The notes: a model not told the origin generated them from the letters alone. DNA of 64,000 nucleotides from Motilimonas sp. E26 (GCF_021278025.1 NZ_JAIBHJ010000015.1:1-64000), one strand, 5' to 3'. Numbered from the stretch's first letter, positions 8,628 to 19,712 are shown. Translations and numbers: made by a program.

Positions 8628-10016
8628 CTACAACCAGCCATCTCGCGCAAATTTTTCAGCTAAGCTATCTAGCTCAATATCTATTATCTGATGCCAATCT
8701 TGGGTCGGCAAATCTTGCCCTAATTGATGCACAAACCAGCTCATGAACACCGCATTTTCAAACGCACCGTGCAGGTAAATCCCCACTACATTTTCACGCT
8801 GCCAACCCAAATTAGATTGTAAAAATTCACTGACCTTACCGGTAGTTTGCGTTTGTCCATGGTGAATCTCATACCCGGTCATAGGTTGGTTTTGCCATTG
8901 AAAATGTACTTGCGAAGTAGACTTGATTTGCGCTAATTCAGTGGTTAATGGCAATAAGCCTAAGCCATCAAAATCACCGGCTTCTAAACGGCGCGGGTCA
9001 AGCAGCTTTTCACCTAATATTTGTAAACCGCCGCAAATACCCAGCACTAGCTTACCTAGTTGAGCCGCATCGATAACCGATTGAGCTAACCCCGTGTTAG
9101 CCAAATAGGCCATGCTGGCGCCTGAATTTTTACTGCCGGGTAAGATCACGGCATCAAAGCGTGACAAGCTTTGCTGTTCGCGGATCACCGTGACATTCAC
9201 GCCTTGCTGATGAAACAGGGGATCAAACTCATCCATATTAGCGGCATAAGGATAAATCACTAACGCAATGTTTAGCTCGCCTTTAACAAAGGTGTCACTA
9301 CCCCGAAAGGCATCTTCTTCTGGTAAACGGTGATCGTACATCGGAATGTTAGCCACCGTAGGAATACCGGTTTTTTCTTGTAACCAATCCATGGCATTGC
9401 CCAGCAGCAGCGGGTCGCCGCGAAATTTATTAAGCACAAAGCCTTTGATTAAGCCTTGCTCCTGCGGCGCTAAACACGCCCAAGTCCCTAGCAGATGAGC
9501 AAACGAGCCGCCACGATCAATATCAGAAATCAAATACACATCGGCCTGTGTTTCCAGCGCCACTGCCATATTGACAATATCACCGGCGCGTAAATTAATT
9601 TCCGCAGGGCTACCCGCTCCTTCTATCACTAACTGATCATAGTCAGATTGCAAACTGGTTAAGGCATTTTTTACATGCTGCCAGAGTAACGATTTACGTT
9701 CCATCCACGCCATGGCAGAAATTTCTGCATTGGCCACACCATTCACGATCACCTGGCTATAGGTATCGGCGCTAGGTTTCAGTAATACAGGGTTCATTCG
9801 CACATCGGGGGTGACTTTCGCGGCCAAAGCTTGCAAGTATTGCGCGCGACCAATTTCTAAACCATCGGGTGTAACGGCCGCATTATTACTCATATTTTGA
9901 GCTTTAAATGGTGCCACGTTAACACCGCGGTTAGCCAGAACACGGCAAGCCGCTGCTGCCAGTAAGGATTTGCCAGCATCACTGGTACATCCTAATAACA
10001 TGATAGGTTTTGCCAT
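8628..10016 (-). CDS. cobQ: Cobyric acid synthase (glutamine-hydrolysing)
   Basis: 462 residues. It amidates four carboxylates of adenosyl-cobyrinic acid a,c-diamide during cobalamin synthesis, using ATP and glutamine. The N-terminal half is the BioD-like P-loop domain (GCTSDAGKS at 9-17, then FKAQNMSNNA). The C-terminal half is a class I glutaminase domain with the nucleophile in LGICGGLQILG and the late YLHGAFEN. All signature residues are present; length is at the short end for the family. No other cobalamin gene is in the window, so it may serve salvage together with genes elsewhere. It ends 38 bases after the hydrolase-like remnant and marks the start of normal-composition chromosome. 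Confidence 0.93.
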   Translation of the reverse strand: MAKPIMLLGCTSDAGKSLLAAAACRVLANRGVNVAPFKAQNMSNNAAVTPDGLEIGRAQYLQALAAKVTPDVRMNPVLLKPSADTYSQVIVNGVANAEISAMAWMERKSLLWQHVKNALTSLQSDYDQLVIEGAGSPAEINLRAGDIVNMAVALETQADVYLISDIDRGGSFAHLLGTWACLAPQEQGLIKGFVLNKFRGDPLLLGNAMDWLQEKTGIPTVANIPMYDHRLPEEDAFRGSDTFVKGELNIALVIYPYAANMDEFDPLFHQQGVNVTVIREQQSLSRFDAVILPGSKNSGASMAYLANTGLAQSVIDAAQLGKLVLGICGGLQILGEKLLDPRRLEAGDFDGLGLLPLTTELAQIKSTSQVHFQWQNQPMTGYEIHHGQTQTTGKVSEFLQSNLGWQRENVVGIYLHGAFENAVFMSWFVHQLGQDLPTQDWHQIIDIELDSLAEKFARDGWL

Positions 10017-10172
10017 TGTTTCCCTTTATGCAAAAAGTCGCCATCATACCGTTAAACTCACAGCGGTGAAATGGACGCGCTGACTTAATCCTCATGTCAT
10101 CCAGTAAAAGCTGGCAACAGGCTCAATCTGATCTACACTATTTTAACTGTATATAAAAACAGGTGAGAGAGC

Positions 10173-11660
10173 ATGAATACGCAACCGACTAAACTAACCT
10201 GCGCCATACTAACTGGGATGTTAACTGCCTTGAGTGCAAGTAGCAGTGCTGAAACCTGCTCCCAAACCCAGTTACAGCGGTTTTTAACGCAGCAAAACCA
10301 GGCCTACCATGCTGGCAATCCTTGTATCTCAGACTCATCTTTCGATCAACTCAATCAACTCCTCGCTCATCCAATCAGTACCTTAAACACAGACATAGAC
10401 AATTCATGGGTGAGTCACCGTTACCCCATGAAAAGCCTTAATAGCACCACCAGCAAGCAAATGTTGTTGGAATTTATTAAACCCTTGTTGCAACGCGCCA
10501 ATTCGTTAATCATTCAACCGAAAATTGATGGCATCGCGATTGAGCTTATTTATCATCACGGCCAATTAGCCCAAGCCAGTACGCGAGGAAACGGTGCAGC
10601 AGGTAAAGACATCACTGCATTGATCTTACTTGCTCCGCACATACCTAAACGGCTTAATCAAAAGGCGCAGCAAGAGGAGGTGGTTATTTATGGCGAACTG
10701 TTTATTCCCCAACAAGCGTTTAAGCAAATACAGGGTTATTCGAGTAGCCGACAGTTAACGGCCGCGTTGGCGCAACAAAAACAGCCCGATATGACGTTAG
10801 CCAATTTACTCAATTTCTTCCCATATCAATTGGCTCAACCGTTGCAGCCTAATGATCTGGCAAGCCAGCAGTTATTGGCGCAATGGGGCTTTAAAGCCAC
10901 TCAAATCTTTAGCCAAACCATTAATGATATTGCGGATGCAGAGCGCTGGCTCAATACATGGCAACAAGATGTTGAACTGGATGCGGATATCGACGGCGTT
11001 GTGATAAAAGCCGCAGAACAAAACCTGCGCGACAGCTTAGGCAGTAATCAATCTTTTCCGCATTGGGCCATGGCGTTTAAGCCAAAAGCCAAGCGCGCGG
11101 AAGTAACCGTGACCAAACTGAGCTATCAAGTTGGTCGCACCGGTAAAATAACACCCATTTTGCATTTTCCGCCAGTGTCTTTGGGTAATAAAACCGTGCA
11201 GAAAGTCTCTGGACACTCAGTCAACTACATCAAACAACATGAAATAAACCAAGGTAGCTCAATCACAGTGGCATTGGCAGGTAAAGCCACGCCAACCATC
11301 ACCAAAGTCATCACCACGAGCACAGAGCAAGGTTATCAATTACCGTTTGTTAGACTCGGCCTTTGTTTATCTAGCGGCTATGCTTGTAAGCAGCGCTTTA
11401 AGCTGCAAATAAAATACACCATGAAAAAGCTAGGCTTGCCCTTAAATGTGAGAAAAGAAGTAAATCAATTGGTTAAACAAGGTGTGATCACCCAGCTCGG
11501 TCAGCTTGGTCCCTTCTATCAAGCAACCTATCATCGCAACTTAACCAAGCAGCGCCTACTCGCTAGCCTAACAGCACGCCCTTTAACCCTGAGTCATTTA
11601 AGCGCAATGGAGCATGAGCTAGAAAGGCAGCGATTACTGTTAGCGCGCTTAAGCATTTAG
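10173..11660 (+). CDS. ligB: NAD+-dependent DNA ligase, LigB type, with signal peptide
   Basis: 495 residues. The ligase adenylation domain carries the nucleotidyl lysine in PKIDG (K117), RYPMKSL before it, and the STRGNGAAGKDIT and YGELFIP motifs; the OB-fold region contains YQVGRTGKITPILHFPPV. It lacks the zinc-finger and BRCT domains of LigA, as expected for LigB. The first 27 residues (MNTQPTKLTCAILTGMLTAL, then SASSSAETC) form a plausible Sec signal peptide, so the enzyme may act outside the cytoplasm. Enterobacterial LigB also has such an N-terminus. A GAGAG ribosome site precedes the ATG. It stands alone, convergent with pat. Confidence 0.85.
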   Translation: MNTQPTKLTCAILTGMLTALSASSSAETCSQTQLQRFLTQQNQAYHAGNPCISDSSFDQLNQLLAHPISTLNTDIDNSWVSHRYPMKSLNSTTSKQMLLEFIKPLLQRANSLIIQPKIDGIAIELIYHHGQLAQASTRGNGAAGKDITALILLAPHIPKRLNQKAQQEEVVIYGELFIPQQAFKQIQGYSSSRQLTAALAQQKQPDMTLANLLNFFPYQLAQPLQPNDLASQQLLAQWGFKATQIFSQTINDIADAERWLNTWQQDVELDADIDGVVIKAAEQNLRDSLGSNQSFPHWAMAFKPKAKRAEVTVTKLSYQVGRTGKITPILHFPPVSLGNKTVQKVSGHSVNYIKQHEINQGSSITVALAGKATPTITKVITTSTEQGYQLPFVRLGLCLSSGYACKQRFKLQIKYTMKKLGLPLNVRKEVNQLVKQGVITQLGQLGPFYQATYHRNLTKQRLLASLTARPLTLSHLSAMEHELERQRLLLARLSI

Positions 11661-11679
11661 GCGCGAACATCCGTTATAC

Positions 11680-14385
11680 TTAAGAGGCGTCAGAGTCAGA
11701 CAACGGCAGCACCATTTCTATCAAACCGTCCTCTAGCTCGATAGTCACTTTAAAGCCTAATTTTTTTGCTAGCTCTGACATGCCGCGGTTTTGGATCATG
11801 GTAAATCCCATCAGCACTTGGGTGCCGTTGGCTTTGTAGTAGCGGATCAGTTTTTCCAGTAAAAAGCGCCCTAACCCTTGGCCTTGCATGTCGCCTTTCA
11901 CCACCATTGCAAATTCGGCATCGGTATTATCGGGATCCGTTGAAGCTCTAACCACGCCTAAGGTATCACCCTCACCATGTTCATCACACGCCACCGCGAC
12001 AAAAGCCATTTCACGGGCATAATCAATTTGCGTAAGCAGTGCCATTTCTTCATGGGTCATTTGTGCGCGCTCACCAAAGTAACGCTTGTATCGGTCTTCT
12101 GCTGATAAGCCAGAATCAAACACGCGGTGTTTAGGCTCATCTTCCGGCAAAATAGGACGCACTAACACTTTATTGCCATTACGCAAGGTAAAATACTCTT
12201 CTAACTCTTTTGGATAAGGCCGGATCGCCAGTCTTGCCGCAGGGTCCCCTTCAAGAGACTGTAAGGTTACATTCACGTCTAACAAGGTAATGCTATCACC
12301 TGCTATTAATACTGGGTTGAAGTCAATGTCTAAGATCTCTGGACAATCAATGATCAAGTGCGCCACTTGAGTCAGCATCACACAAAGGGCTTCTATGTCA
12401 AAGCCAAGGGGCAAGTGACGGTCACGAATTTTTTGACTCTTAAGGGCATTAATCACCATATAACGAGCCAGCGCCATGTTTAGTGGTGGTAAAGCAACTG
12501 CTGCATCGCGACTGATATCCCACTCAGAGCCACCTTCTCCCAACAAAATAGCGGGACCAAATACAGGATCGTTTTTCACTGCAATGCGCAGCTCTTGTGC
12601 CCCTGCCGTTAATGCCATTTTTTGTACTATCATGCCGTCAATTCTTGCCGTTGGAAAACGGTCTATTACCCGTTGCGTTACCGATTGCGCGGCTTGCAAA
12701 ACTTCAATTTGAGAATTAAGGTTAAGCACCACGCCATGCACATCTGACTTATGATGAATGTCGGGTGATTGCACTTTCAGCGCCACTGGGTAGCCTATGC
12801 GGTTGGCTGTCTCTACGGCTTCACTGGCATCTTTCGCGTACCAAGTCGGAATGGTTTTTAATCCGTAAGCTTCCAAGACTGGCTGCATTTCGTGGGTTTC
12901 TAACACAGACTTACCCTTATCTAGAGCACGCTGTAATATGTCTCTGGCACGCTGAGCATTAGCGGGTAAATTAGCTGGGATAGATTGCGGCGTTTCCATC
13001 AATAGTTTTTGGTTGCGGCGGTATTCCACCATGTGCATAAACGCCCCGACAGCGCCCTCTGGCGTGCGATAGGTGGGTAAACCCGCAGCAGAGAATAATT
13101 TTCTGGCTTCATAGGCGGCTTGCTCGCCCGTCCAGTTGGTTAATATATTGAATCGTCGTTGATTTGGGTGCAATTTTACCGCACTGATCACAGCTTCCGC
13201 TGTTTCGCCACTATGGGCTAACGCAGAAGGTGAGTGCATAACCAAGACGGCATCGATATCCTTAGAGTTCATTAACACATCTACCGCTCGCGCATAACGC
13301 TCAGGAGTGGCATCGCCAATAATATCGACGGGATTAGCACGCGACCAATTAGAAGGTAGTACTTTATCTAGTTCCGCTATCACCTGCTCGTCTAATTTAG
13401 CTAACTTTCCACCTCGTTCAATGAGTGCATCCACCGCTAACACGCCGGGCCCTCCGCCGTTGGTCACGATGGCAAGGCGTTCACCTTTCAAAGGATTGGA
13501 GTGCGCTAGGGTCTCTACCGCGGCAAACAATTCATGTAAATCTTTTACCCGCAGCATACCCGCACGTTTAAATGCTGCATCATAAACTGCATCACTACCT
13601 GTTACGCCACCGGTATGTAATTCAGCAGCAATCGCACCTTCATGACTGCGACCGGATTTGATCACCAAAATCGGTTTGTTGCGCGAGGCTGCTCGCGCCG
13701 CTGACATAAAGTCGCGACTTTGGTGCACTGAATCAACGTATAACATGATCGCGCGGGTTTTACTGTCTCGGCCAAGTAAATCGAGCAATTCATCAAAGTC
13801 GACATTAATACCATCACCGAGGGAAATAAAATGGGAAAAGCCGATACCTTTGTTATTAGCCCAATCTAATACTGTGGTACAGATTGCTGCCGATTGAGAC
13901 ACAAAGGCCAATTTTCCCGGTTGCGTGCCCGCGTGCGCTAAGCTGGCATTTAAGCCTATATTTGGCAAGATCAGTCCTAAGCTATTAGGCCCTAAAATTC
14001 GAATGCCGTACTTTTTGGCAAAATCATTCAATTGCTGTTTTAGCTCAATACCATCTTCACTGCACAATTGATCAAAACCACCAGAGATGACCACCGCCGC
14101 CTTACAGCCATGTTGTCCTAATTTTTCAACGATCCGAGGTACACGTAACGCTGCCGTACAAATAATTGCTAAATCAGGCACTTGTGGTAAGGCTTCTATA
14201 TTTGGATAAGCCAACACGCCCAATACAGCTTTGTATCTTGGTGTTACTGGCATAATAGGGCCAGAAAAACCACCAGAAAGCAGGTTTTTCATCACCACAT
14301 TGCCAGCACGTAGCTCACGAATAGAAGCACCAATAACGGCAATGGATTGAGGTTTAAACAACAAATCTAAATTACGTTGGCTCAT
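11680..14385 (-). CDS. pat: Protein lysine acetyltransferase Pat (ADP-forming acyl-CoA synthetase-like + GNAT)
   Basis: 901 residues, close to E. coli YfiQ/PatZ (886). Residues 1 to about 460 are a CoA-binding, succinyl-CoA-ligase-like region (KPQSIAVIGAS near the start, ILGPNSLGLI, TNGGGPGVL). About 480-700 is an ATP-grasp-like segment (YPVALKVQSPDIHHKSDVHG). The C-terminal 150 residues are a GNAT acetyltransferase with acetyl-CoA loop QGQGLGRFLLEKL. The family acetylates lysines of metabolic enzymes, classically acetyl-CoA synthetase, using acetyl-CoA. The synthetase part is thought to be regulatory. It is divergent from the RhlE-like helicase across a 226-base gap. Confidence 0.92.
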   Translation of the reverse strand: MSQRNLDLLFKPQSIAVIGASIRELRAGNVVMKNLLSGGFSGPIMPVTPRYKAVLGVLAYPNIEALPQVPDLAIICTAALRVPRIVEKLGQHGCKAAVVISGGFDQLCSEDGIELKQQLNDFAKKYGIRILGPNSLGLILPNIGLNASLAHAGTQPGKLAFVSQSAAICTTVLDWANNKGIGFSHFISLGDGINVDFDELLDLLGRDSKTRAIMLYVDSVHQSRDFMSAARAASRNKPILVIKSGRSHEGAIAAELHTGGVTGSDAVYDAAFKRAGMLRVKDLHELFAAVETLAHSNPLKGERLAIVTNGGGPGVLAVDALIERGGKLAKLDEQVIAELDKVLPSNWSRANPVDIIGDATPERYARAVDVLMNSKDIDAVLVMHSPSALAHSGETAEAVISAVKLHPNQRRFNILTNWTGEQAAYEARKLFSAAGLPTYRTPEGAVGAFMHMVEYRRNQKLLMETPQSIPANLPANAQRARDILQRALDKGKSVLETHEMQPVLEAYGLKTIPTWYAKDASEAVETANRIGYPVALKVQSPDIHHKSDVHGVVLNLNSQIEVLQAAQSVTQRVIDRFPTARIDGMIVQKMALTAGAQELRIAVKNDPVFGPAILLGEGGSEWDISRDAAVALPPLNMALARYMVINALKSQKIRDRHLPLGFDIEALCVMLTQVAHLIIDCPEILDIDFNPVLIAGDSITLLDVNVTLQSLEGDPAARLAIRPYPKELEEYFTLRNGNKVLVRPILPEDEPKHRVFDSGLSAEDRYKRYFGERAQMTHEEMALLTQIDYAREMAFVAVACDEHGEGDTLGVVRASTDPDNTDAEFAMVVKGDMQGQGLGRFLLEKLIRYYKANGTQVLMGFTMIQNRGMSELAKKLGFKVTIELEDGLIEMVLPLSDSDAS

Positions 14386-14493
14386 AACAAATACACTCAG
14401 AGGTTTACTTAGCTAAATAGTTTACTTGTGAATGATCCGAGCAGCCAATTTTTTCATGAGTAAATCATAAAGTTATGAATAAAATCACTTGTG

Positions 14494-14499
14494 TATAAT
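14494..14499 (+). promoter_or_regulatory. Candidate -10 element (TATAAT) of the rhlE-like gene
   Basis: A consensus TATAAT lies 113 bases before the chosen ATG, with no good -35. If real it gives a leader of roughly 105 bases. Long leaders are common on cold-regulated DEAD-box helicase genes. Confidence 0.3.
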
Positions 14500-14611
14500 A
14501 TTATCGTTTTCGTCAAGTAAGAGCTTTGATTGCACCCCGTGGTGATTTACGCTACCCTGCTTGCCCGCTAACGTGCGGTTCCCCTCAAAAGACACCGATA
14601 AGAGAGCAACT

Positions 14612-15946
14612 ATGAGCTTTGCCAATTTGGGCCTTTCTGCCCAAATCCTTGATGCCGTGACCCAACAAGGTTACACCACCCCTTCACCGATCCAAGCCGA
14701 AGCAATACCCGCGGTGATCCAAGGCAAAGATGTCATGGCAGCAGCGCAAACTGGTACCGGTAAAACCGCCGGTTTTACCTTGCCATTGTTACAAAAGCTT
14801 TCTCAAGGTCAACGTGCACAAGCAAACCAAGTACGCGCATTGGTATTGACGCCAACGCGTGAGCTAGCGGCACAAGTCGGCGAGAGTGTTGCTCTTTATG
14901 GCCGCAACTTACCGCTAACCTCTATGGTTGTTTTTGGAGGCGTAAACATTAAACCGCAAATAGCAGGATTACGCCGCGGTGCGGATATCTTAGTCGCCAC
15001 ACCAGGCCGCCTGCTGGATTTGTACCAGCAGAAAGTAATTAATTTTAAACGTTTAGAAATTCTGGTTTTAGATGAAGCCGACCGCATGCTCGACATGGGC
15101 TTTATTCACGACATTAAAAAAGTATTGGCCGTGCTGCCTAAGCAACGTCAAAACTTATTATTTTCAGCAACTTTTTCTGACGATATTCGCAAACTGGCCA
15201 AAGGCTTAGTTAATAATCCAGTTGAAATTTCAGTGGCACCGCGCAACACCACTGCCGCGCGCATTGAGCAATGGGTTTATCCCGTTGATAAAACTCGTAA
15301 AGCGCCTCTACTTGGCCAGTTAATTAAAGAAAATGACTGGAAACAAGTATTAGTGTTTACCAAGACAAAACACGGCGCTAACCGCCTCAGCCAAAACTTA
15401 GAAGCCAATGGCCTTAAAGCTGCCGCGATCCATGGTAATAAAAGCCAAGCTGCACGCACTAAAGCATTGGCAGGCTTTAAATCAGGCGAAATCCGCATTT
15501 TGGTAGCAACTGACATTGCCGCACGTGGTTTGGATATTGACCAACTGCCACACGTAGTGAACTTTGATTTACCTAATGTGTCTGAAGACTATGTCCACCG
15601 CATTGGCCGTACAGGCCGCGCTGGCGCTAGCGGTGAAGCCATTTCTCTCGTATGCCATGACGATGCAAAGCTGCTGCAAGATATCGAAAAGTTGATCAAT
15701 AAAACCATTGAACGAAAGACTATTCCTGGGTTTGAGATCAGCACAGAATTGCCCACCAAAAACTTTGCGCCGGCGAAAAAGCAAACCAACCAAGCTCGTC
15801 GCTCACGTAATCCCAATGCGCCAAAAAAACAGGGTAATCGTTCAGGTAGTAGTAATGCCAATAATAGCGGTAATGGTGCGCAGCCGAATAAACCTGCGAC
15901 ACGCCGACCTTCACGTCATCGTCCAGTGAATAAAACCGCGGCCTAA
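14612..15946 (+). CDS. rhlE: DEAD-box ATP-dependent RNA helicase, RhlE-like
   Basis: 444 residues from the ATG at 14612, which has an AAGAGAG ribosome site 5 bases upstream. An ATG 51 bases earlier is in frame but adds 17 residues unlike the family. The protein holds the Q motif ([11 protein letters not shown], then [12 protein letters not shown]), motif [38 protein letters not shown], and the C-terminal [10 protein letters not shown]. After about residue 370 comes a basic, Asn/Ser/Gln-rich tail ([20 protein letters not shown]) typical of RhlE proteins in RNA and ribosome remodelling. A rho-independent terminator follows directly. Confidence 0.92.
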   Translation: MSFANLGLSAQILDAVTQQGYTTPSPIQAEAIPAVIQGKDVMAAAQTGTGKTAGFTLPLLQKLSQGQRAQANQVRALVLTPTRELAAQVGESVALYGRNLPLTSMVVFGGVNIKPQIAGLRRGADILVATPGRLLDLYQQKVINFKRLEILVLDEADRMLDMGFIHDIKKVLAVLPKQRQNLLFSATFSDDIRKLAKGLVNNPVEISVAPRNTTAARIEQWVYPVDKTRKAPLLGQLIKENDWKQVLVFTKTKHGANRLSQNLEANGLKAAAIHGNKSQAARTKALAGFKSGEIRILVATDIAARGLDIDQLPHVVNFDLPNVSEDYVHRIGRTGRAGASGEAISLVCHDDAKLLQDIEKLINKTIERKTIPGFEISTELPTKNFAPAKKQTNQARRSRNPNAPKKQGNRSGSSNANNSGNGAQPNKPATRRPSRHRPVNKTAA

Positions 15947-15975
15947 CTAGGCGCGGTACTAAAAAAGTTTTACCA

Positions 15976-16012
15976 TAAAAAAGCCCCTAAATAATTTAGA
16001 GGCTTTTTTTTA
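15976..16012 (+). terminator. Rho-independent terminator after rhlE-like gene
   Basis: AAAAAGCCCCTAAAT pairs with ATTTAGAGGCTTTTTTTT around a short AT loop, about 30 bases after the stop. The A-run on the left arm lets it also serve the convergent dbpA gene. Confidence 0.85.
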
Positions 16013-16062
16013 ATCCTTATGTTTGATGGAGCAAGTACCACCAATAAGGTTTTATCTCGTGG

Positions 16063-17448
16063 TTAACGCATGCGAGCGATACGGAATTTGCGGCCTTTTA
16101 TCTTGCCTGCTTCTAGCTTTTTCAATGCGACCGTCGCCACTTCACTGCCGACCGCCACATAAGCCCAATTATCAAGGACTTGAATTTTGCCGATTTGCTT
16201 AAAATCGATACCATTATCACCTGTTAACGCGCCAACAATATCACCTGGGCGCACTTTTTGTTTTTTGCCGCCATCGATACGCAGTGATACCATTTTCGGC
16301 TTAGCAATCACGCCGTCTAGCACAGATAATTCAGGTAAGTGCTCCGCTTCAATGCGAATACCTAAGTAGTCTTCTAAAATGATTACTTTGTTCGCGTCTT
16401 TCGCACTGAACAATGAGCAAGCAACCCCTTTGCTGCCAGCACGGCCAGTGCGGCCAATGCGGTGCACATGCACCTCAGGATCGTGTGACAATTGGTAGTT
16501 AATCACCGCGTCAAGGGCGTCAATATCTAAGCCCCGCGCAGCAACGTCCGTTGCCACTAATACTGAAACACTTTTATTCGCAAAACGCACTAAGGTTTGG
16601 TCACGGTCTTTTTGCTCTAAATCGCCGTTTAATGCCAACGCACTAAAACCATAATTACACAGCTCATCCGCCACTTCCTGCGTGTCTTTTTTCATATTAC
16701 AAAACACCACACAAGATTCCGGTTGGTGCTTCATCAGTAGCAAACGGATCGCCAGTAAACGCTCTTCAAAGTTATTCACTTCATAAAAATGCTGTGAAAT
16801 GGTGCTCTGTTCATGTGTCGATTCAACCTTAACAAATTCAGGCTGATCCATGATGCGATCGGCGATAGATTTTATTTCATCGGGGAATGTCGCACTAAAC
16901 AATAATGTTTGTCGCTGTGTTGGCATTTTCTCAATAATCGCATCTAAAGCAGGCTGAAACCCCATGTCTAACATGCGATCAGCTTCATCCAATACAAAGG
17001 TATTGATGTTATCTAAAACTAATGTACCTTTCTCAATATGATCTAATACTCGACCTGGCGTACCCACAACAATATGCGCGCCGTGCTCTAAAGAGCCAAT
17101 TTGCGGACCAAAAGGCATACCGCCACATAATGTCAGTACTTTAATATTATGTATGGCGCGTGCCAGTTTACGGATCTCTGTTGCCACTTGGTCAGCCAAC
17201 TCACGAGTGGGACAAAGCACTAAGGTTTGAATACGAAAACGTTTCACATCAAGGGACTGCAACAAGCCAAGACCAAAAGCGGCCGTTTTCCCTGAGCCAG
17301 TTTTGCCTTGCGCAATCACATCTTTACCAGCAATGATTGCCGGTAAACTTTGCGCTTGGATCGGCGTCATCGATTGGTAACCAAGGGACTCAAGGTTACT
17401 GAGTAATTCGGTGCGTAAGGATAAAGAAGAAAAACAAACTTGGCTCAA
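16063..17448 (-). CDS. dbpA: ATP-dependent RNA helicase DbpA
   Basis: 461 residues from a TTG at 17446-17448, preceded by GGGACG, beginning MSQVCFSSLSLRTELLSNL. This matches the usual length (E. coli 457) and the start of the family. The in-frame ATG 84 bases earlier would add an unsupported 28 residues. Helicase motifs are complete: [56 protein letters not shown]. The last 75 residues (KPKMVSLRIDGGKKQKVRPG, then DIVGALTG and GKIKGRKFRI) form the DbpA RNA-binding domain, which in E. coli recognises hairpin 92 of 23S rRNA during large-subunit assembly. Confidence 0.92.
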   Translation of the reverse strand: MSQVCFSSLSLRTELLSNLESLGYQSMTPIQAQSLPAIIAGKDVIAQGKTGSGKTAAFGLGLLQSLDVKRFRIQTLVLCPTRELADQVATEIRKLARAIHNIKVLTLCGGMPFGPQIGSLEHGAHIVVGTPGRVLDHIEKGTLVLDNINTFVLDEADRMLDMGFQPALDAIIEKMPTQRQTLLFSATFPDEIKSIADRIMDQPEFVKVESTHEQSTISQHFYEVNNFEERLLAIRLLLMKHQPESCVVFCNMKKDTQEVADELCNYGFSALALNGDLEQKDRDQTLVRFANKSVSVLVATDVAARGLDIDALDAVINYQLSHDPEVHVHRIGRTGRAGSKGVACSLFSAKDANKVIILEDYLGIRIEAEHLPELSVLDGVIAKPKMVSLRIDGGKKQKVRPGDIVGALTGDNGIDFKQIGKIQVLDNWAYVAVGSEVATVALKKLEAGKIKGRKFRIARMR

Positions 17449-17693
17449 AACAATCGTCCCGTGTTCATGGATCAAAAAAACAATGCCAGCATTAGGCAGA
17501 GATAGGTGCAAGATTATAACAGCTGTTAACAATAAATATTGATTTTTCAGCTTAAGGTTGCAGCGATTAATTACAGGTAAAAACTTGAACTAAATCACAC
17601 TTAAATACCTTCCAATATACTTTAGATATAAAAGTAAAAATTTTGTCACATTGCCATCTATATTGAAGTAACAGCACTAAAAAGGTAATAACA

Positions 17694-19691
17694 ATGAATC
17701 GGTTCTTAGCCAATCTCACTATCAGAACAAAATTAATTTTAGTGGTACTGCTTCCCCTCTTAGGACTTACGTATTTCGGCGTCAATTATGTATCAGAGGC
17801 CTACTTCAATAAACAACAAGCAGAAAGCCTCAGCCAGTTAACAGTACTCGCGCGAGTCAGTAGTGAGTGGGTTCATGAACTACAAAAAGAAAGAGGTATG
17901 TCGGCTGGATACCTTGGTTCAAAGGGAAGTAAGTTCAAAGATCAACTTCCTGAGCAACGGCTACTGGTTGACACTAAGAGACAAGCCTTTAAAGCTCATA
18001 TTGAAAAAGTTCACTTCGCACCAGAATTAGCGGCCCTGAATCAAGATATATTAACTCAAGCTCAACGGCTGGCAACCATCCGTAACCAAGTTTCTCAGTT
18101 GCAAATAAGCGTAGCGGATGAAGTGGCTTATTATACTCAACTTAATAAAAAACTGTTAAGCGCCCTTGATACTGTTGCTAATCAAAGTACTGAAGCATCC
18201 TTGGCAATAGACGCTGTTGCAATCGGCGCTTTTCTTCAACATAAGGAGCGAGCAGGAATTGAACGCGCAGTGTTATCAAATACCTTCGCAGCAGATCATT
18301 TCTTACCCGGCTTTTATGAACGATTTATTCGCTTAATCGCAGAGCAAGATGCTTACCTAGATAGATTCATCGCCCACAGACCCGATTTAATATCTTACAT
18401 GAAACAACAACTACAGAGCCCAGAAATAAAAAAAGTAAATGAACTGAGACAATTAGCCCTTGATAAAGCCCAACAAGGCGGCTTTAACCAAGACCCAGAA
18501 GCTTGGTTTGCTGCTATTACTAAAAAAATAAATATATTAAAGAAGATTGAAGACATGCTGATTGACACTCTTGAGAAAGAAAGTGCGACTCAAATAGGCC
18601 AGCAAACACAAGCCTTTTGGCTTAGCTTAGCCATTACGCTTCCCTGTTTAATCATATCCATTATATTTAGTTTTTTCTTAGCAAAACAACTGACCCAGAG
18701 CATTACTATTAGCGTTAACACCATTGACTCTATCATCAACAATAAAAATTTTTCCACTCGTATCCCAATAACTGGAAAAGACGAGATAAATGTCATAGCA
18801 AAGCTCATTAATCACTTACTAGCAAATATTGAGCAATTATTAACAGAAATTAAAACCTCTACAGAAACCCTCACTGACGCATCAATAGAAAATGAAAAAC
18901 TCACGAAAAACATGCTGCAACAAATAAATGGCGGCATGACACAGATAGATTTAGTCGCCACGGCGATGAACGAAATGAACGCGACTGTTCATGACATTGC
19001 TCACAATGCGGTAAATGCATCAGAGCAGACTGAAGCAGCAACGAATCAAGCCAGCCACGGCGATGAGGAAGTTGATGCCACAGTACTTGCCATTTCTACC
19101 TTGCAAGAAGAAATGGGCTTAGTAATGAAAGTAGTAAAAGAGCTGGATAAGTCGGCCAACGAGATCGGTCAATTTCTCGATGTGATAAAAAATATTTCTG
19201 AACAAACTAATTTATTAGCCCTGAATGCTGCAATAGAAGCAGCTCGAGCTGGTGAGTCAGGGCGAGGTTTTGCTGTTGTCGCAGACGAAGTAAGGTCATT
19301 ATCAACCCAAACACGCAATAGTACATTACAAATAGAAACGATGACCAAAACGCTAAAAAGTGGCGCGAGTGAAGCCGTCGAAACAATGAACCGGGGCATG
19401 GAACAAGTTGAAGCAAGTGTTACAGAGGCCAAACGTGCTGGTCAAGATATTAGTGAAATAGTGAATAATATCAAGGCTATCAGCTTAATGAATATTCAAG
19501 TGGCAACAGCAGCGGAGGAACAAAGTAGTGTCACTGAGGAGATAAATCGAAACGTCTCGGATATGCAAGGAAACTTCCAGCAGATCGACCATTCATCTCA
19601 GCAGTTAAATCAGGTAAATAATAATTTAACCGCATTAGCCAAACAGCTTGATACGGTGCTAAGTGAGTATAACTTAGGCAGAGTTGGGTAA
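17694..19691 (+). CDS. Methyl-accepting chemotaxis protein with nitrate/nitrite-sensing (NIT) domain
   Basis: 665 residues. A membrane segment (about 14-34) is followed by a periplasmic NIT domain (about 45-295) with the hallmark [16 protein letters not shown] (63-78). A second membrane segment (about 306-328), a HAMP domain (about 329-382) and the cytoplasmic signalling coil follow. The hairpin tip carries the conserved [19 protein letters not shown] and [17 protein letters not shown] domains bind nitrate or nitrite in characterised proteins, so this receptor may steer cells toward those electron acceptors. The ligand is not proven by sequence. The ATG has an AAAGGT ribosome site. Single gene, divergent from dbpA. 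Confidence 0.9.
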   Translation: MNRFLANLTIRTKLILVVLLPLLGLTYFGVNYVSEAYFNKQQAESLSQLTVLARVSSEWVHELQKERGMSAGYLGSKGSKFKDQLPEQRLLVDTKRQAFKAHIEKVHFAPELAALNQDILTQAQRLATIRNQVSQLQISVADEVAYYTQLNKKLLSALDTVANQSTEASLAIDAVAIGAFLQHKERAGIERAVLSNTFAADHFLPGFYERFIRLIAEQDAYLDRFIAHRPDLISYMKQQLQSPEIKKVNELRQLALDKAQQGGFNQDPEAWFAAITKKINILKKIEDMLIDTLEKESATQIGQQTQAFWLSLAITLPCLIISIIFSFFLAKQLTQSITISVNTIDSIINNKNFSTRIPITGKDEINVIAKLINHLLANIEQLLTEIKTSTETLTDASIENEKLTKNMLQQINGGMTQIDLVATAMNEMNATVHDIAHNAVNASEQTEAATNQASHGDEEVDATVLAISTLQEEMGLVMKVVKELDKSANEIGQFLDVIKNISEQTNLLALNAAIEAARAGESGRGFAVVADEVRSLSTQTRNSTLQIETMTKTLKSGASEAVETMNRGMEQVEASVTEAKRAGQDISEIVNNIKAISLMNIQVATAAEEQSSVTEEINRNVSDMQGNFQQIDHSSQQLNQVNNNLTALAKQLDTVLSEYNLGRVG

Positions 19692-19712
19692 GCTAACGAG
19701 AAGAAGAGAGCG

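Noticed and set aside
16063-17532. 489-residue version of DbpA from an upstream ATG
   Set aside because: The extra 28 residues are unlike the family; the TTG at 17448 has a ribosome site and gives the usual length.
17633-17660. Sigma-28-like promoter before the NIT chemoreceptor (TAAA...GCCATCTA)
   Set aside because: The -10 part matches at only about half the positions and the spacing is off by one.
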